Assembly: GCF_000511175.1 (NCBI RefSeq)
Contig: NZ_KI866530.1
Coordinates: 2,693,423-2,757,422 of the forward strand
Source of the DNA: Sediminibacterium salmoneum NBRC 103935
GTDB lineage: Bacteria; Bacteroidota; Bacteroidia; Chitinophagales; Chitinophagaceae
DNA: 64,000 nt
Direction of reading: 5' to 3'
Of this stretch, positions 1 to 8,846 are shown in pieces. Below the pieces are notes generated by a model. That model saw only the letters and a program-made list of their open reading frames with translations, did not search any database and had not been told where the DNA came from. Made by a program: the position numbers and the translations under genes. Numbering within the stretch: position 1 is the stretch's first letter; every line of letters starts with the position of its first letter.

Positions 1-2
1 TT

Positions 3-86
3 GAATTCACGCCAACCATTTTTATAAATGGGTATCAATTACCAAAAGGATATCAAATAAAGGACATTAATTATTTTCTTTCATGA
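3..86 (+). CDS. C-terminal end of a thioredoxin-like protein (partial, 5' end outside window)
   Basis: The frame beginning at base 3 reads 27 codons to a TGA at 84-86. The peptide contains TPTIFINGYQLPKGY, the cis-Pro and final strand/helix of a thioredoxin fold. Bacteroidota proteins with this ending are often a thioredoxin domain, sometimes fused to a vitamin K epoxide reductase (VKOR) domain, next to peptide-export genes. Only the tail is visible, so the catalytic Cys pair and any VKOR part cannot be checked. Its position directly before a Cys-rich GG-leader peptide and its exporter suggests a role in disulfide formation for that system. This is inference. Confidence 0.6.
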   Translation, partial: EFTPTIFINGYQLPKGYQIKDINYFLS

Positions 87-190
87 GAAAGAATAAACAT
101 ATTTCTTCTCGACTAGTACCCGAAAAGAAAAGCCAAATGGTACTAGACTTAATCGCGAATGAGTGGTTTGGCAAGCCAATAATCTGCTGA
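83..190 (+). CDS. possible 35-residue small protein, translationally coupled to the thioredoxin tail
   Basis: An ATG at 83-85 overlaps the upstream TGA (84-86) in an ATGA arrangement and opens a 35-codon frame ending in TGA at 188-190. The product is basic at its N-terminus (MRKNKHISSR) and has no signal peptide, GG motif or Cys-rich core; its only Cys is the last residue. An inverted repeat TTCTTTC/GAAAGAA (76-93) straddles the junction and CTAGTACC/GGTACTAG (113-146) lies inside the frame. An open frame of this length can occur by chance, so it is offered only because of the coupled start. I do not recognise it. Confidence 0.3.
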   Translation: MRKNKHISSRLVPEKKSQMVLDLIANEWFGKPIIC

Positions 191-259
191 TGCTTAAAGC
201 TGCAGAAACAATTTTAATTAACCGTTATTCATTATAAGTGAATAGCTAAAACTATTATC

Positions 260-490
260 ATGAAAAGTAAGTTATTAAATTTAGGTACAGCATTGAGCAG
301 AGATGCTCAGAAGAAACTTGTTGGTGGTTCAATAGGTGATGATGGAGAAGGCGGAAGTTGCAGCGGCCTTGGTAGTGAAACATGTTCAGCATCTACATCA
401 TGTACTGTAAAATGTAATGGCACAAACGTAACTGGTCATTGTAAATGGAGTTCAACATTTACAAAATGTTTTTGTGTATCAGGTTGCTAG
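260..490 (+). CDS. Cys-rich secreted peptide precursor with double-glycine leader (peptide 1)
   Basis: A 76-residue precursor. Residues 1-23 form a leader (MKSKLLNLG...LSRDAQKKLVGG) of the Bacteroidota GG type, which a C39 peptidase would cut after Gly23. The remaining 53-residue core is rich in Ser, Thr and Gly and has eight Cys, enough for four disulfides, with FTKCFCVSGC at its C-terminus. A short inverted repeat TATTCA/TGAATA (226-244) lies just upstream; no clear promoter is visible in 191-259. A terminator-like hairpin follows the gene, and the exporter genes lie downstream, so the locus is self-contained. No LanB, LanC, LanM or radical SAM enzyme is present, which favours disulfides over thioether rings. 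Target or activity is unknown. Confidence 0.8.
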   Translation: MKSKLLNLGTALSRDAQKKLVGGSIGDDGEGGSCSGLGSETCSASTSCTVKCNGTNVTGHCKWSSTFTKCFCVSGC

Positions 491-515
491 AATATATTTT
501 TAATTTGAACTTTTA

Positions 516-564
516 TCAAGTAATCTTTTGTAATTATTACATCAGATTACTTGACTTTATTTTC
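516..564 (+). terminator. terminator-like hairpin between peptide 1 and the export genes
   Basis: TCAAGTAATCT (516-526) and AGATTACTTGA (544-554) form a perfect 11-bp stem with a 17-nt loop, followed by CTTTATTTTC. It sits 26 nt after the peptide stop. Partial termination here would give more precursor mRNA than transporter mRNA, as is common for secreted peptide operons. The T-tract is interrupted, so efficiency is uncertain. Confidence 0.6.
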
Positions 565-616
565 ATAGCGTAACAAAATACATGTAAAAGCAAGCATAAT
601 ATTTCTTTTAAAATTA

Positions 617-1762
617 ATGCCAATGGTAAAGTTGATAGTTTTAATTAGTTTATACTTTTCATTTTTTTGCAATAATATTAATGCGCAAAATTATCAAGTA
701 CCTAAGTTAAATTTTGGAGACATTGCACCTCCACTGTATTTGGGAAAAATATTGAAAGGTAATAATGTTAAAAAATTCGAAAAAGGAAATTTCTATGTGA
801 TAGAATTTTGGGCAACATGGTGTAAACCATGTATTGCTGCAATGCCGCACCTTTCTATATTATCTCGTAAATATAAAAATGTAGTTACTTTTTTGGCAAT
901 TAATGTTTACGAACAGATGTCTAAAAAAACTGATAATCAAGTTCAGGCATTTGTTGATAGTATGGGAAGCAAAATGGATTATAATGTTGCATTGCAAGAA
1001 AGTAACCATATGGAGTCAGAATGGCTAGACGCTTCTGGTGGACAAGGTATTCCTGTCACTTTTATAGTAAATGATGAAGGAAAGATTGCATGGATTGGTC
1101 ACCCAAGAGGAGGGTTAGATTCTGTATTAACAAAAGTGCTGAACAAAACATGGAATATCAAGGAAGCTCTGAAAAAAAGAAATGATGATAAGTATCTTGC
1201 AATGTTAGATGATTCACTAAGGTTTGAACTATTAAAATATTCTGAATATGTAGATTATCAAAATAAAATTGTTTTGGGAAATCCAGACTCAGTAATTTCT
1301 GCAATCAATGACATTATCAAAATTGAGCCAAGATTAAAATATGCTCCATTAATAGGTTCAAACACATTTAAAGCTTTACTTAGAAAAGATCAAGAACTGG
1401 CTTATAAATTTGGCAAAGAACTTCTACAGAATAAAATCTTTGATGAACCGGCATATTATGTTATAATTGATCAAATTGATTGGTATTCAGATAAACTTAC
1501 TCTTCTCCCTAAGATTTACAATCTAGGAACTGAAGCGTACGAAATGAAAATTAGTAAAATTGTTCCAGAGCAATTTATTGACTTAGCGCCTAAATTTTAT
1601 CATATTAAAGCAGATTGGCATATTCGGGCAAATGAACCCCTGAAGGCAATAGAATCTGAACAATTGGCAATAGATATTCTCAAAAGAAATAAAAATCTAT
1701 TAGTTAGTGATTTAAAAAAGTATGAAAATAAGTTGCAAGAATATAAAAAAACACTCTTTTGA
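617..1762 (+). CDS. TlpA-family thiol-disulfide oxidoreductase, N-terminal thioredoxin domain, secreted
   Basis: A 381-residue protein with a signal peptide (about residues 1-23, ending INAQ) and a thioredoxin domain at about 25-180. The active site is EFWATWCKPC near residue 63 and the cis-Pro loop is GIPVTFIV. The C-terminal 200 residues are mostly helical and unrecognised. The domain order is the reverse of the two other TlpA proteins in this locus, where thioredoxin is C-terminal. It would act in the periplasm as a thiol oxidase, isomerase or reductase; its neighbours encode Cys-rich peptides and their exporter, so a folding role is likely but inferred. Either Met1 or Met3 (base 623) could be the start. 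Confidence 0.8.
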   Translation: MPMVKLIVLISLYFSFFCNNINAQNYQVPKLNFGDIAPPLYLGKILKGNNVKKFEKGNFYVIEFWATWCKPCIAAMPHLSILSRKYKNVVTFLAINVYEQMSKKTDNQVQAFVDSMGSKMDYNVALQESNHMESEWLDASGGQGIPVTFIVNDEGKIAWIGHPRGGLDSVLTKVLNKTWNIKEALKKRNDDKYLAMLDDSLRFELLKYSEYVDYQNKIVLGNPDSVISAINDIIKIEPRLKYAPLIGSNTFKALLRKDQELAYKFGKELLQNKIFDEPAYYVIIDQIDWYSDKLTLLPKIYNLGTEAYEMKISKIVPEQFIDLAPKFYHIKADWHIRANEPLKAIESEQLAIDILKRNKNLLVSDLKKYENKLQEYKKTLF

Positions 1763-1789
1763 TTATCTATGGAGTTGATTAATTATTAA

Positions 1790-4069
1790 ATGTCTAACTT
1801 ATTTACTATTAAAACTAATTTCTCTTTCCACCCTCAACAAAACCAAATGGATTGCGGTCCTACTTGTTTGTATATGATAAGCAGGTATTATGGTCGTGTG
1901 TTTGCTTTAGAGAAGTTAAGGGAGTTAACAGAGATAGGTAAGGAGGGGGTTAATTTATTAGGTATAAGTGATGCCGCCGAAAAGATAGGTTTTCAAACCT
2001 CTGGGTTAAAGTTGAGTTTTGAAAAATTAATTGAAGAAGCACCAAAACCCGCCATACTTCATTGGGGTCAAAATCATTTCATTGTTTTACCACCACAAAA
2101 GAGGGTTTTTTTTTCAAAGCCAAAAAACATAACAATAGCTGATCCCGCTAAAGGAATTATTACCATCCGCAAAGAGCTGTTCTTACAAAAATGGATAAGT
2201 GATAAAAATGAGGATGGAGAGTCTACCGGTATTGCCTTAATTCTGGAACCTGGCCAAAATTTTTACAATGCCAATTACGGACATGATTTTAATGAGTTAA
2301 CAAACAACCATGCTTACCAACTATGGGGTTATATAAAGCCACATAAAAAACTGGTTTTCCAACTCTTTCTAGGGGTTATGCTCGGCAGTTTACTGCAATT
2401 GGTATTTCCTTTTCTCACACAAAGTGTAGTTGATGTAGGTATCAACACTCAAAACATTCAATTTGTCTATATTGTTTTATTAGCCCAACTGGCTTTGTTT
2501 ATTGGGCGTTTGGGTGTAGAATTTATTCGCAGTTGGATTTTATACCATATCAGTAGTCGAATCAATATTTCTATTCTTACGGGTTTTTTGATAAAGCTGA
2601 TGAAGTTGCCATTGGCTTATTTTGATAGCAAAAAAACAGGGGATATACTTCAAAGAATGAATGACCATAAACGCATTCAAAATTTCTTGACTGGTACTTC
2701 ACTTAGCACTTTGTTTTCTCTATTCAATTTATTAGTATTTTCTGTTGTGTTGCTTAATTATAGTGTACTCATTTTTGGCGTATTTACAGCTGCGAGTGTG
2801 CTATACATTTTATGGATTTTAATTTTCTTAAAGAAAAGAAAAGAGCTTGATTACCAGCAGTTTGATATTGCAGCTGCAGAACAGAGTAGTACCATTCAAT
2901 TGGTACAAGGCATGCAGGAGATTAAGTTGCATGGCAGCGAAAAACAACAGCGATGGCAATGGGAACACTTGCAAGCATCACTATTTAGGGTAGGAATGAA
3001 AGGGCTTGCTCTAAATCAATGGCAACAGGCGGGTGCTTTCTTTATTAACGAGGGCAAAAATATATTCATCACATTTGTGGCAGCAACAGCAGTGATCCAA
3101 GGACAAATAACCCTTGGCGCAATGCTTGCGATTCAATACATTATTGGGCAATTAAACTCCCCAATTGAGCAAATGATTGGGTTCGTTCAAAATTGGCAAT
3201 TGGCTAAAATCAGTCTGGAAAGATTGAATGAAATTCATCAATTGGCCGATGAAGAACCGGTCAATTTGAACAGTGATGCTCCATCAGTCATGGTTACTGA
3301 GCTTCCAGAAAATAGATCTATACATCTTCATAATATCAGCTTTACCTATCCAGGTGCTGGCAATGAGCCTGTGCTTAAGAATATTTCCATGCAAATACCA
3401 CAAGGAAAAATAACAGCAATTGTAGGGTCTAGTGGTAGTGGTAAAACCACCTTACTAAAGTTATTGCTTAAATTTTATGAGGCGAAGTCTGGGGATATAT
3501 ATATTGGTGATCAAGCAGAATCAGCAGGTTTGAACTTGTCAAATATTAGCCATCGTGCCTGGCGTAAACAGTGTGGAGTAGTAATGCAAGACAGCTTTAT
3601 TTTTTCTGATAGTATTGCCAAGAATATAGCTGTCGGGGAAGATTATCCCGATAAGGCAAGGTTAAGATATGCTGCAAAAATTGCCAATATCACTTCGTTT
3701 ATTGAAAGTTTGCCATTGGGCTATAATACAAAAATTGGTGCAGAAGGCACGGGGGTAAGCGCAGGGCAAAGACAACGAATCCTAATTGCTAGAGCTGTTT
3801 ACAAAAACCCGGATTTAATTTTACTAGATGAAGCTACCAACGCTTTAGATTCCAATAATGAAAGTACTATTTTAAAAAACTTAAACCTGTTTTTTGAAGG
3901 TAAAACAGTTGTAGTGGTAGCACACCGCTTAAGCACTGTTCGTAATGCTGATCAAATAGTGGTGTTGCACAATGGGGTGATTACTGAGCAAGGAACACAT
4001 GCTGAATTAACAGCAATGAAGGGTGAATATTTTACTTTGGTTAAAAATCAATTAGAATTAGGTGATTAA
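1790..4069 (+). CDS. peptidase-containing ABC transporter (C39 peptidase, PCAT) for GG-leader peptides
   Basis: A 759-residue inner-membrane exporter that both cuts and exports peptides. The N-terminal C39 peptidase domain (about 1-150) has QMDCGPTC with catalytic Cys22, a His in HWGQNHFIVL and an Asp in IADPAKG. A transmembrane domain follows (about 185-470). The ATPase domain has Walker A GSSGSGKTT (about residue 545), the signature VSAGQRQR, Walker B DLILLDEATNALD (about 674) and the switch His in VVAHRLS. All catalytic motifs are intact. The gene is followed 9 bp later by its HlyD-like partner. Substrates are most simply the two GG-leader peptides at 260 and 5433. Confidence 0.95.
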   Translation: MSNLFTIKTNFSFHPQQNQMDCGPTCLYMISRYYGRVFALEKLRELTEIGKEGVNLLGISDAAEKIGFQTSGLKLSFEKLIEEAPKPAILHWGQNHFIVLPPQKRVFFSKPKNITIADPAKGIITIRKELFLQKWISDKNEDGESTGIALILEPGQNFYNANYGHDFNELTNNHAYQLWGYIKPHKKLVFQLFLGVMLGSLLQLVFPFLTQSVVDVGINTQNIQFVYIVLLAQLALFIGRLGVEFIRSWILYHISSRINISILTGFLIKLMKLPLAYFDSKKTGDILQRMNDHKRIQNFLTGTSLSTLFSLFNLLVFSVVLLNYSVLIFGVFTAASVLYILWILIFLKKRKELDYQQFDIAAAEQSSTIQLVQGMQEIKLHGSEKQQRWQWEHLQASLFRVGMKGLALNQWQQAGAFFINEGKNIFITFVAATAVIQGQITLGAMLAIQYIIGQLNSPIEQMIGFVQNWQLAKISLERLNEIHQLADEEPVNLNSDAPSVMVTELPENRSIHLHNISFTYPGAGNEPVLKNISMQIPQGKITAIVGSSGSGKTTLLKLLLKFYEAKSGDIYIGDQAESAGLNLSNISHRAWRKQCGVVMQDSFIFSDSIAKNIAVGEDYPDKARLRYAAKIANITSFIESLPLGYNTKIGAEGTGVSAGQRQRILIARAVYKNPDLILLDEATNALDSNNESTILKNLNLFFEGKTVVVVAHRLSTVRNADQIVVLHNGVITEQGTHAELTAMKGEYFTLVKNQLELGD

Positions 4070-4078
4070 AGACGAATT

Positions 4079-5347
4079 ATGCCTCAACAAGAAGAATCAT
4101 ATAGTTTAGATGCAATGCTTGAAGCGGCTAATATTGAACGCTTAGATGAAGCAGATCGTATTTATAGCCATGAGGTTCGTGAAATCATTAGCAGTAAACC
4201 TGTATGGATAGTAAGAAATGGCATTGCAATGTTTTTTGTCATTATTGGTTTGTTATTTACGTTAACTTTTTTTATTCAATACCCAGATATCGTTAAAGCA
4301 CCAGTAAAGATTGTTGGGGATAATTTACCCAAGCAAATTATAAGTAAATCTGAAGGACGAATTGTTTATTTAAATGCACTTGAAAATAAAAAAGTAATTG
4401 CTGGTGATGTTTTAGCCATTTTACAAAGTAATGCAGATTACAAACAAGTGCTGTTGTTTAAAAAATGGATTGATCAAACTGAACTTGATTTAAAAGGAAA
4501 TAATTGGAATTCGATTAACCAGTTAGGAACACTCAATCAATTAGGAGATTTACAAAAAAATTATCAAGATATTGCCCAACAAATCTATCAGCTCTCTTGG
4601 GCAAAGACTAAAGGGTACTTTAACCAAAAGCGTGATGCCATTGCTCAAGATATTAGGCTGATTAATCTGTCTAAGGAGAATGCGAATAATCAAAAGCAAT
4701 TGATTCTTCAAGATTTAGCAATGCAACAAGGATTATTGGCCATTAATGAAAAACTGGCTAATGAAAAAGTGATTGCACCGCTTGATTTAATTAAGGATAA
4801 ATCAACAATATTATCCAAAAAACAACAATTGGTGCAAGTTGATGCTGCGGATATCCAACTAAATTTTATTGCAGCTCTCTTTAATGCCAAAAGTTCGTTG
4901 ACCGAATGGACAAATCGATACATATTAGTTGCCAGTGAAACAGGTACTTTGCAGTTTGCCAGTTACTTTCAAGAGAATAGTTGGATCAAAACGGGTCAAG
5001 AACTCTTTTATATTATTCCAAAGCAACCCACCTATTTTGCAGAGCTGATTGCATCTCAACAAAATTTTGGAAAATTAAAGCAAGGTCAACAGGTGAATAT
5101 TGCACTTAATAGTTATCAACGAAATGAATTTGGTGTGTTAAAAGGAACTATCATTAATATACCACAAGTACCCTATAAAGACACCAGTTTTTTGATAAAG
5201 GTTAAACTCAACAACGGCTTGCAAACAAATTATCAAAAGACCATTCATTTTAGTAATAGTTTGACTGGAACTGCAGATATCATTACAGCTGAAGCAAGTT
5301 TAGCCGATCGGTTATTGTATCAATGGAGAGGCTTATTTGCTCGTTAA
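4079..5347 (+). CDS. HlyD-family membrane fusion protein of the peptide exporter
   Basis: A 422-residue adaptor that would link the ABC exporter to an outer-membrane channel across the periplasm. It has a cytoplasmic N-terminus, one transmembrane helix at about residues 45-68 (GIAMFFVIIGLLFTLTFF), a short first lipoyl half (IVYLNALENKKVIAGDVLAI), a long Gln-rich coiled coil (about 125-275), a second lipoyl half and a beta-barrel region ending near residue 400. No TolC-like channel gene lies in the window, so a channel encoded elsewhere is presumed. A stable hairpin directly follows the gene. Confidence 0.9.
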   Translation: MPQQEESYSLDAMLEAANIERLDEADRIYSHEVREIISSKPVWIVRNGIAMFFVIIGLLFTLTFFIQYPDIVKAPVKIVGDNLPKQIISKSEGRIVYLNALENKKVIAGDVLAILQSNADYKQVLLFKKWIDQTELDLKGNNWNSINQLGTLNQLGDLQKNYQDIAQQIYQLSWAKTKGYFNQKRDAIAQDIRLINLSKENANNQKQLILQDLAMQQGLLAINEKLANEKVIAPLDLIKDKSTILSKKQQLVQVDAADIQLNFIAALFNAKSSLTEWTNRYILVASETGTLQFASYFQENSWIKTGQELFYIIPKQPTYFAELIASQQNFGKLKQGQQVNIALNSYQRNEFGVLKGTIINIPQVPYKDTSFLIKVKLNNGLQTNYQKTIHFSNSLTGTADIITAEASLADRLLYQWRGLFAR

Positions 5348-5350
5348 TCT

Positions 5351-5372
5351 CGGGGGGTAAAAATACCCCCCG
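5351..5372 (+). terminator. strong hairpin after the exporter genes
   Basis: CGGGGGGTA and TACCCCCCG form a perfect 9-bp GC-rich stem with an AAAA loop 3 bp after the HlyD-like stop codon. No T-tract follows, so it may act as a transcript 3' end stabiliser or processing barrier rather than a classical intrinsic terminator. It separates the export genes from the second peptide gene. Confidence 0.6.
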
Positions 5373-5432
5373 AACAATTTCAATAATGTCATAAAAAATT
5401 ATCAAATTTGATTTTCATCAAAACACATATTT

Positions 5433-5675
5433 ATGTATCAGAAGGTATCTCATTTAGGATTTCTGTTGCCAAAAGAAAAATTAAGGAAAGTTATTGGCGG
5501 TTGTGCTGCCGCTGCAATTTGTTATGATAACTATTTTTATAGTTATCCTGGTTGTATGAATTCCATGCAACATTTTATGAATACTGGTATAATAATGAAT
5601 GATAATTGTGAAAGTAGCATTCGAAATTCTTTTTTTAATTGTTGGGACGATATGTGTAATGAGCAGCCCTATTAG
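5433..5675 (+). CDS. second Cys-rich precursor with double-glycine leader (peptide 2)
   Basis: An 80-residue precursor. The leader is again exactly 23 residues (MYQKVSHLGFLLPKEKLRKVIGG), matching the hydrophobic spacing and final GG of peptide 1. The 57-residue core begins with Cys (CAAAAICYDNYFYSYPGC), contains six Cys and is rich in Asn, Tyr and Met, with no resemblance to core 1. The number of Cys allows three disulfides. Upstream, 5373-5432 contains a small palindrome TCAAATTTGA. Two unlike cores with interchangeable leaders and one exporter suggest either a two-component bacteriocin or two independent peptides. The call as a precursor rests on leader, size and context. Confidence 0.7.
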   Translation: MYQKVSHLGFLLPKEKLRKVIGGCAAAAICYDNYFYSYPGCMNSMQHFMNTGIIMNDNCESSIRNSFFNCWDDMCNEQPY

Positions 5676-5713
5676 ATTAGTAATTGATAAACGATTTAAG
5701 TAAAAAACTTTGA

Positions 5714-7510
5714 ATGAAAAGGCGTTACTTGCTAATTTACTTTCTGTTAATTTCATTTAATTATGGTTATGCAGACCCTAATGTCATTGTTATTACTTCT
5801 GCAAAAGAATTTTACGATATAAACACACCAATATCATTCAATTTACATGTTTTAGGTTCCCAATCTTTGGAATCTTCAGTTGCTTGTAACCTTCAAATTA
5901 CAGATTCAAATTCAAAAACAGTCTTTGAAGCGAAGTATGTACTGAATGATTTAACAACTACTTTAAACTTGTTTTTGCCGGATTCATGTAAGCAAGGAAA
6001 ATATTTTTGCAAAGTCTATGGGTTTAGTGATATAAAAGATTCTTATAAAAATATGAGTCGTATTGCTTTTTACTATGGAAAAGCAAATTCCAATCAAGAC
6101 AATTTTATTGAAAAAGGGATGATTGAAGTAATGCCAGAATCTAAATTTGCGTTACAAAACTTTACCAATAAGTTTATTGTGCGGATATTAAGTGAGCAGT
6201 CATCCCCATTATCAAGAAATTTCTTTGTAAAAACTGTAAATGGGCTGCTCATTGCAAAAGGTAAAACAAACGAGTATGGCGTTGCATTGATTGAAATACC
6301 CAATCAACAAGGCGAAGGTTTTGAGGTAATTGCAGAAAATTGTGTAAGTACACTATTTAAGGATTATAGAAATCTAGGTTTTTCAACGCATTGTTCCGGT
6401 TCAGAAACAGTCTCTATTTCAATTAACAAAGCGGAAGCAGAGACTTATTTGAATCCTATTTTAAAAGTTTATTATGATAGTACTTTAATTAATGAGACGC
6501 TGTTACAGTTTCAACATGATGTTGGAATCATAGAAACCCAAATGAACTTAAGTCAATTCAAAGGACGCGCCTTGTTATTTAAATTAGTCAACCATAATGA
6601 TTCAGCACTTTCAAGTAAGTTGTACTGGTTAAGTGAATACTATCCAACTGCTGCAATTAGTTTAAGATTATTTTTAGATGATTCAAGCCAATTTAATACC
6701 TCACCTTATTTTCCATTGAGATTTAAAACTTCAATACCCCTTGGAGAGAAAGTTAGTTATCAAATTATTGATTCATTGAACGCCATTATTGATATTGGTG
6801 AAGTGCAAGTAAATCCTGCTCATTATATTCTTATACCTCGTTGTAGTTTTCTTGGTAAAGCTTCGGTCGTATTCTACTTAAATGCGAAGCATCAAGATCA
6901 AATAATTGAATCTGAATTAATGAATGCTCCTTATAATGCACAACTAAATCAATCGCCACCAGACAGTTCACTGTCTGATTCCTTAAAGCCATACAAAGGT
7001 ATTAGAAGCAATCTTAAAGATTCTATTTTAAGCGATAGTATCTATTTGCCTTCTGTTGTTGTTAAGAGTAAACTCAAATCTCGAAAAGAAGAAATGGAAG
7101 AGCGGTATGTAAAAAACTTCATGTTTAAAAATATTAACAGTACGGATATTATTGTTGAAGATGATCCTTTAGCATATACTTATTTCAATAATTTCAATCT
7201 ATATATATTGAAGCATATTGCTGGAGTCAGTATTGATGCAAGATCAAAAGCGCTTAAATATCGTTTTGGAACAGTTGAAGTAATTGTTGATGAGGTTTTG
7301 AATAAACCTGTTCCTGAGTCTATGGAAGACATTGCTTATATAAAATTCATAAGAGGTTCATTCCGTGGATTAAACGAGGGTGGAAGTTTTTTAACATCTG
7401 CAAATGCGGGTATAACTGCACATATAGTAGTTTACACAAAACAAAATCCATTTCAGTCTAAAAAAGTCGGGAATCAAATAACCATTCCAGTTGTTGGGTT
7501 TAGTAATTAA
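5714..7510 (+). CDS. secreted protein with beta-sandwich repeats and a TonB-plug-like C-terminus, unknown role
   Basis: A 598-residue protein with a signal peptide (about 1-20, ending NYGYA). The N-terminal part (VIVITSAKEFYDINTPISFNLHV) resembles the MG2-like domains of alpha-2-macroglobulin-type proteins. Residues about 455-590 (LPSVVVKSKLKSRKEEMEER, later KHIAGVSIDARSK and YIKFIRGSFRG) resemble the plug of TonB-dependent receptors, but no beta-barrel of several hundred residues follows. Bacteroidota proteins of this style are usually called carboxypeptidase-regulatory-like or plug-domain proteins. It follows peptide 2 by 38 bp on the same strand, so it may serve the same export, folding or immunity function. 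That is inference. Confidence 0.55.
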   Translation: MKRRYLLIYFLLISFNYGYADPNVIVITSAKEFYDINTPISFNLHVLGSQSLESSVACNLQITDSNSKTVFEAKYVLNDLTTTLNLFLPDSCKQGKYFCKVYGFSDIKDSYKNMSRIAFYYGKANSNQDNFIEKGMIEVMPESKFALQNFTNKFIVRILSEQSSPLSRNFFVKTVNGLLIAKGKTNEYGVALIEIPNQQGEGFEVIAENCVSTLFKDYRNLGFSTHCSGSETVSISINKAEAETYLNPILKVYYDSTLINETLLQFQHDVGIIETQMNLSQFKGRALLFKLVNHNDSALSSKLYWLSEYYPTAAISLRLFLDDSSQFNTSPYFPLRFKTSIPLGEKVSYQIIDSLNAIIDIGEVQVNPAHYILIPRCSFLGKASVVFYLNAKHQDQIIESELMNAPYNAQLNQSPPDSSLSDSLKPYKGIRSNLKDSILSDSIYLPSVVVKSKLKSRKEEMEERYVKNFMFKNINSTDIIVEDDPLAYTYFNNFNLYILKHIAGVSIDARSKALKYRFGTVEVIVDEVLNKPVPESMEDIAYIKFIRGSFRGLNEGGSFLTSANAGITAHIVVYTKQNPFQSKKVGNQITIPVVGFSN

Positions 7511-7655
7511 TTCAAAGGGAATCCTTTTATCTAAACAAGAATAAAATAAAGTACTTACAACAAAATAGGATTCAAACTCCAAATATTTATTAGAATACAA
7601 ATTAAGTTTATGGAATTCTCCCATTATTGCGTCTTATCATAGTTTAAATTTTACT

Positions 7656-8753
7656 ATGAAGCGATACTTTGTACTTATACTTGTTTTACTATCATTAAAA
7701 TGCACTACTAATAACAACTCAAAATTTTATGGCGATATACATATCAAATTACCAAAAAGCGGATTTAAACAGCTAGAGGGTAAGTATCTTTATTTGATAG
7801 ATGTGCAAAGTAAAGCTACATTAGATTCGGTATTAGTGGATAAGCCAGAACTGCAATTCACTAAGATTCAACGGTTAAATTTGAATCCTTTATTCCTTAG
7901 CATTAAGCATTATGATGTTTACAACGGTTTTAAAGGTTTGCGGCCGATTGGATTTTGTTCAGAACTTTCTACACAGAATCATGTTTATTCACTATTTTAT
8001 GCTGATGAGACATCTACTGAAATAGTAGTATTTGATACAGCAAAATTAGAAAAGTCCTGGTTTAATGGTAGTAAGCAAAATGCTCCTTATTTTAAAGATT
8101 TAGTTTTAAACTATCCAGAAGCGAGTAATCCCTTTGATACAAAGATACATGAACACAATACGAAAATTATACAGTCTTACCCAGATTCTTATTTGATACT
8201 AAAGCAGCTTTACAGCTACAAACAATTTTTTGCTCCTGAGGAGATTAAAAAATTGCTTAGTTACTTTAATCCGGCAGTTAAACAGTATGATTTGTATCAG
8301 TCATTACAAAACTACTTGGTTGATAATAAATTATATGATACTAAATATCCCTCTTTCATCAAATTTGAAAATGCAAAAGGCGAAAAGGAAAAAGTAAGTA
8401 CAAATAATCAATCGGTACACTTAATTGTCTACTGGGCGAGTTGGTGTCTTCCTTGTAGAAAGGAAATCCCCGAACTCAAAAAAATTCTTGCTAAATATTC
8501 AGATGCAGGACTAGCAATAACAAGTATTTCTATAGATGGTAATAAACAGGATTGGTTAGCTGCATTAGCGTTTGAAAAAATGAACTGGCAGCAGTTATTG
8601 GCTATCGATAGTTCTCGTATGCAGTTAAATGAGCACTATGCAATAAACGCCATTCCTAAAAGCTATCTTTATAATTCACAAAAACAACTCATCAATACAT
8701 TTACAGGATTTAATTCCTCCCTTGAAGAAACTATAAGGAACGAGATTAAATAA
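7656..8753 (+). CDS. TlpA-family thiol-disulfide oxidoreductase, possible lipoprotein
   Basis: A 365-residue envelope protein. A short hydrophobic N-terminus ends in LSLKC (Cys16), a possible but imperfect lipobox with Lys at -1. A variable N-terminal region (about 25-235) precedes a C-terminal thioredoxin domain with YWASWCLPCRKE near residue 258 and the cis-Pro region NAIPKSYLYN. The active site CLPC differs from the CKPC of the other two. The order variable domain then thioredoxin is that of many Bacteroidota TlpA/DUF4369 proteins. The redox partner and substrate are not shown by the sequence; the Cys-rich peptides nearby are the obvious candidates. Confidence 0.8.
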   Translation: MKRYFVLILVLLSLKCTTNNNSKFYGDIHIKLPKSGFKQLEGKYLYLIDVQSKATLDSVLVDKPELQFTKIQRLNLNPLFLSIKHYDVYNGFKGLRPIGFCSELSTQNHVYSLFYADETSTEIVVFDTAKLEKSWFNGSKQNAPYFKDLVLNYPEASNPFDTKIHEHNTKIIQSYPDSYLILKQLYSYKQFFAPEEIKKLLSYFNPAVKQYDLYQSLQNYLVDNKLYDTKYPSFIKFENAKGEKEKVSTNNQSVHLIVYWASWCLPCRKEIPELKKILAKYSDAGLAITSISIDGNKQDWLAALAFEKMNWQQLLAIDSSRMQLNEHYAINAIPKSYLYNSQKQLINTFTGFNSSLEETIRNEIK

Positions 8754-8846
8754 ATTTTAGCTTAGTCACCACTTTTTAAAATAAACTGCCCTCTTAAACT
8801 ATCGAATAAGTATCGTATTGAATAAATCTTAGTTAAAATGTATCAA

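Noticed and set aside
260..490. Lanthipeptide precursor
   Set aside because: Ser, Thr and Cys are abundant, but no LanB, LanC or LanM enzyme is in the window, whereas thioredoxin-fold proteins are; disulfides are the simpler reading.
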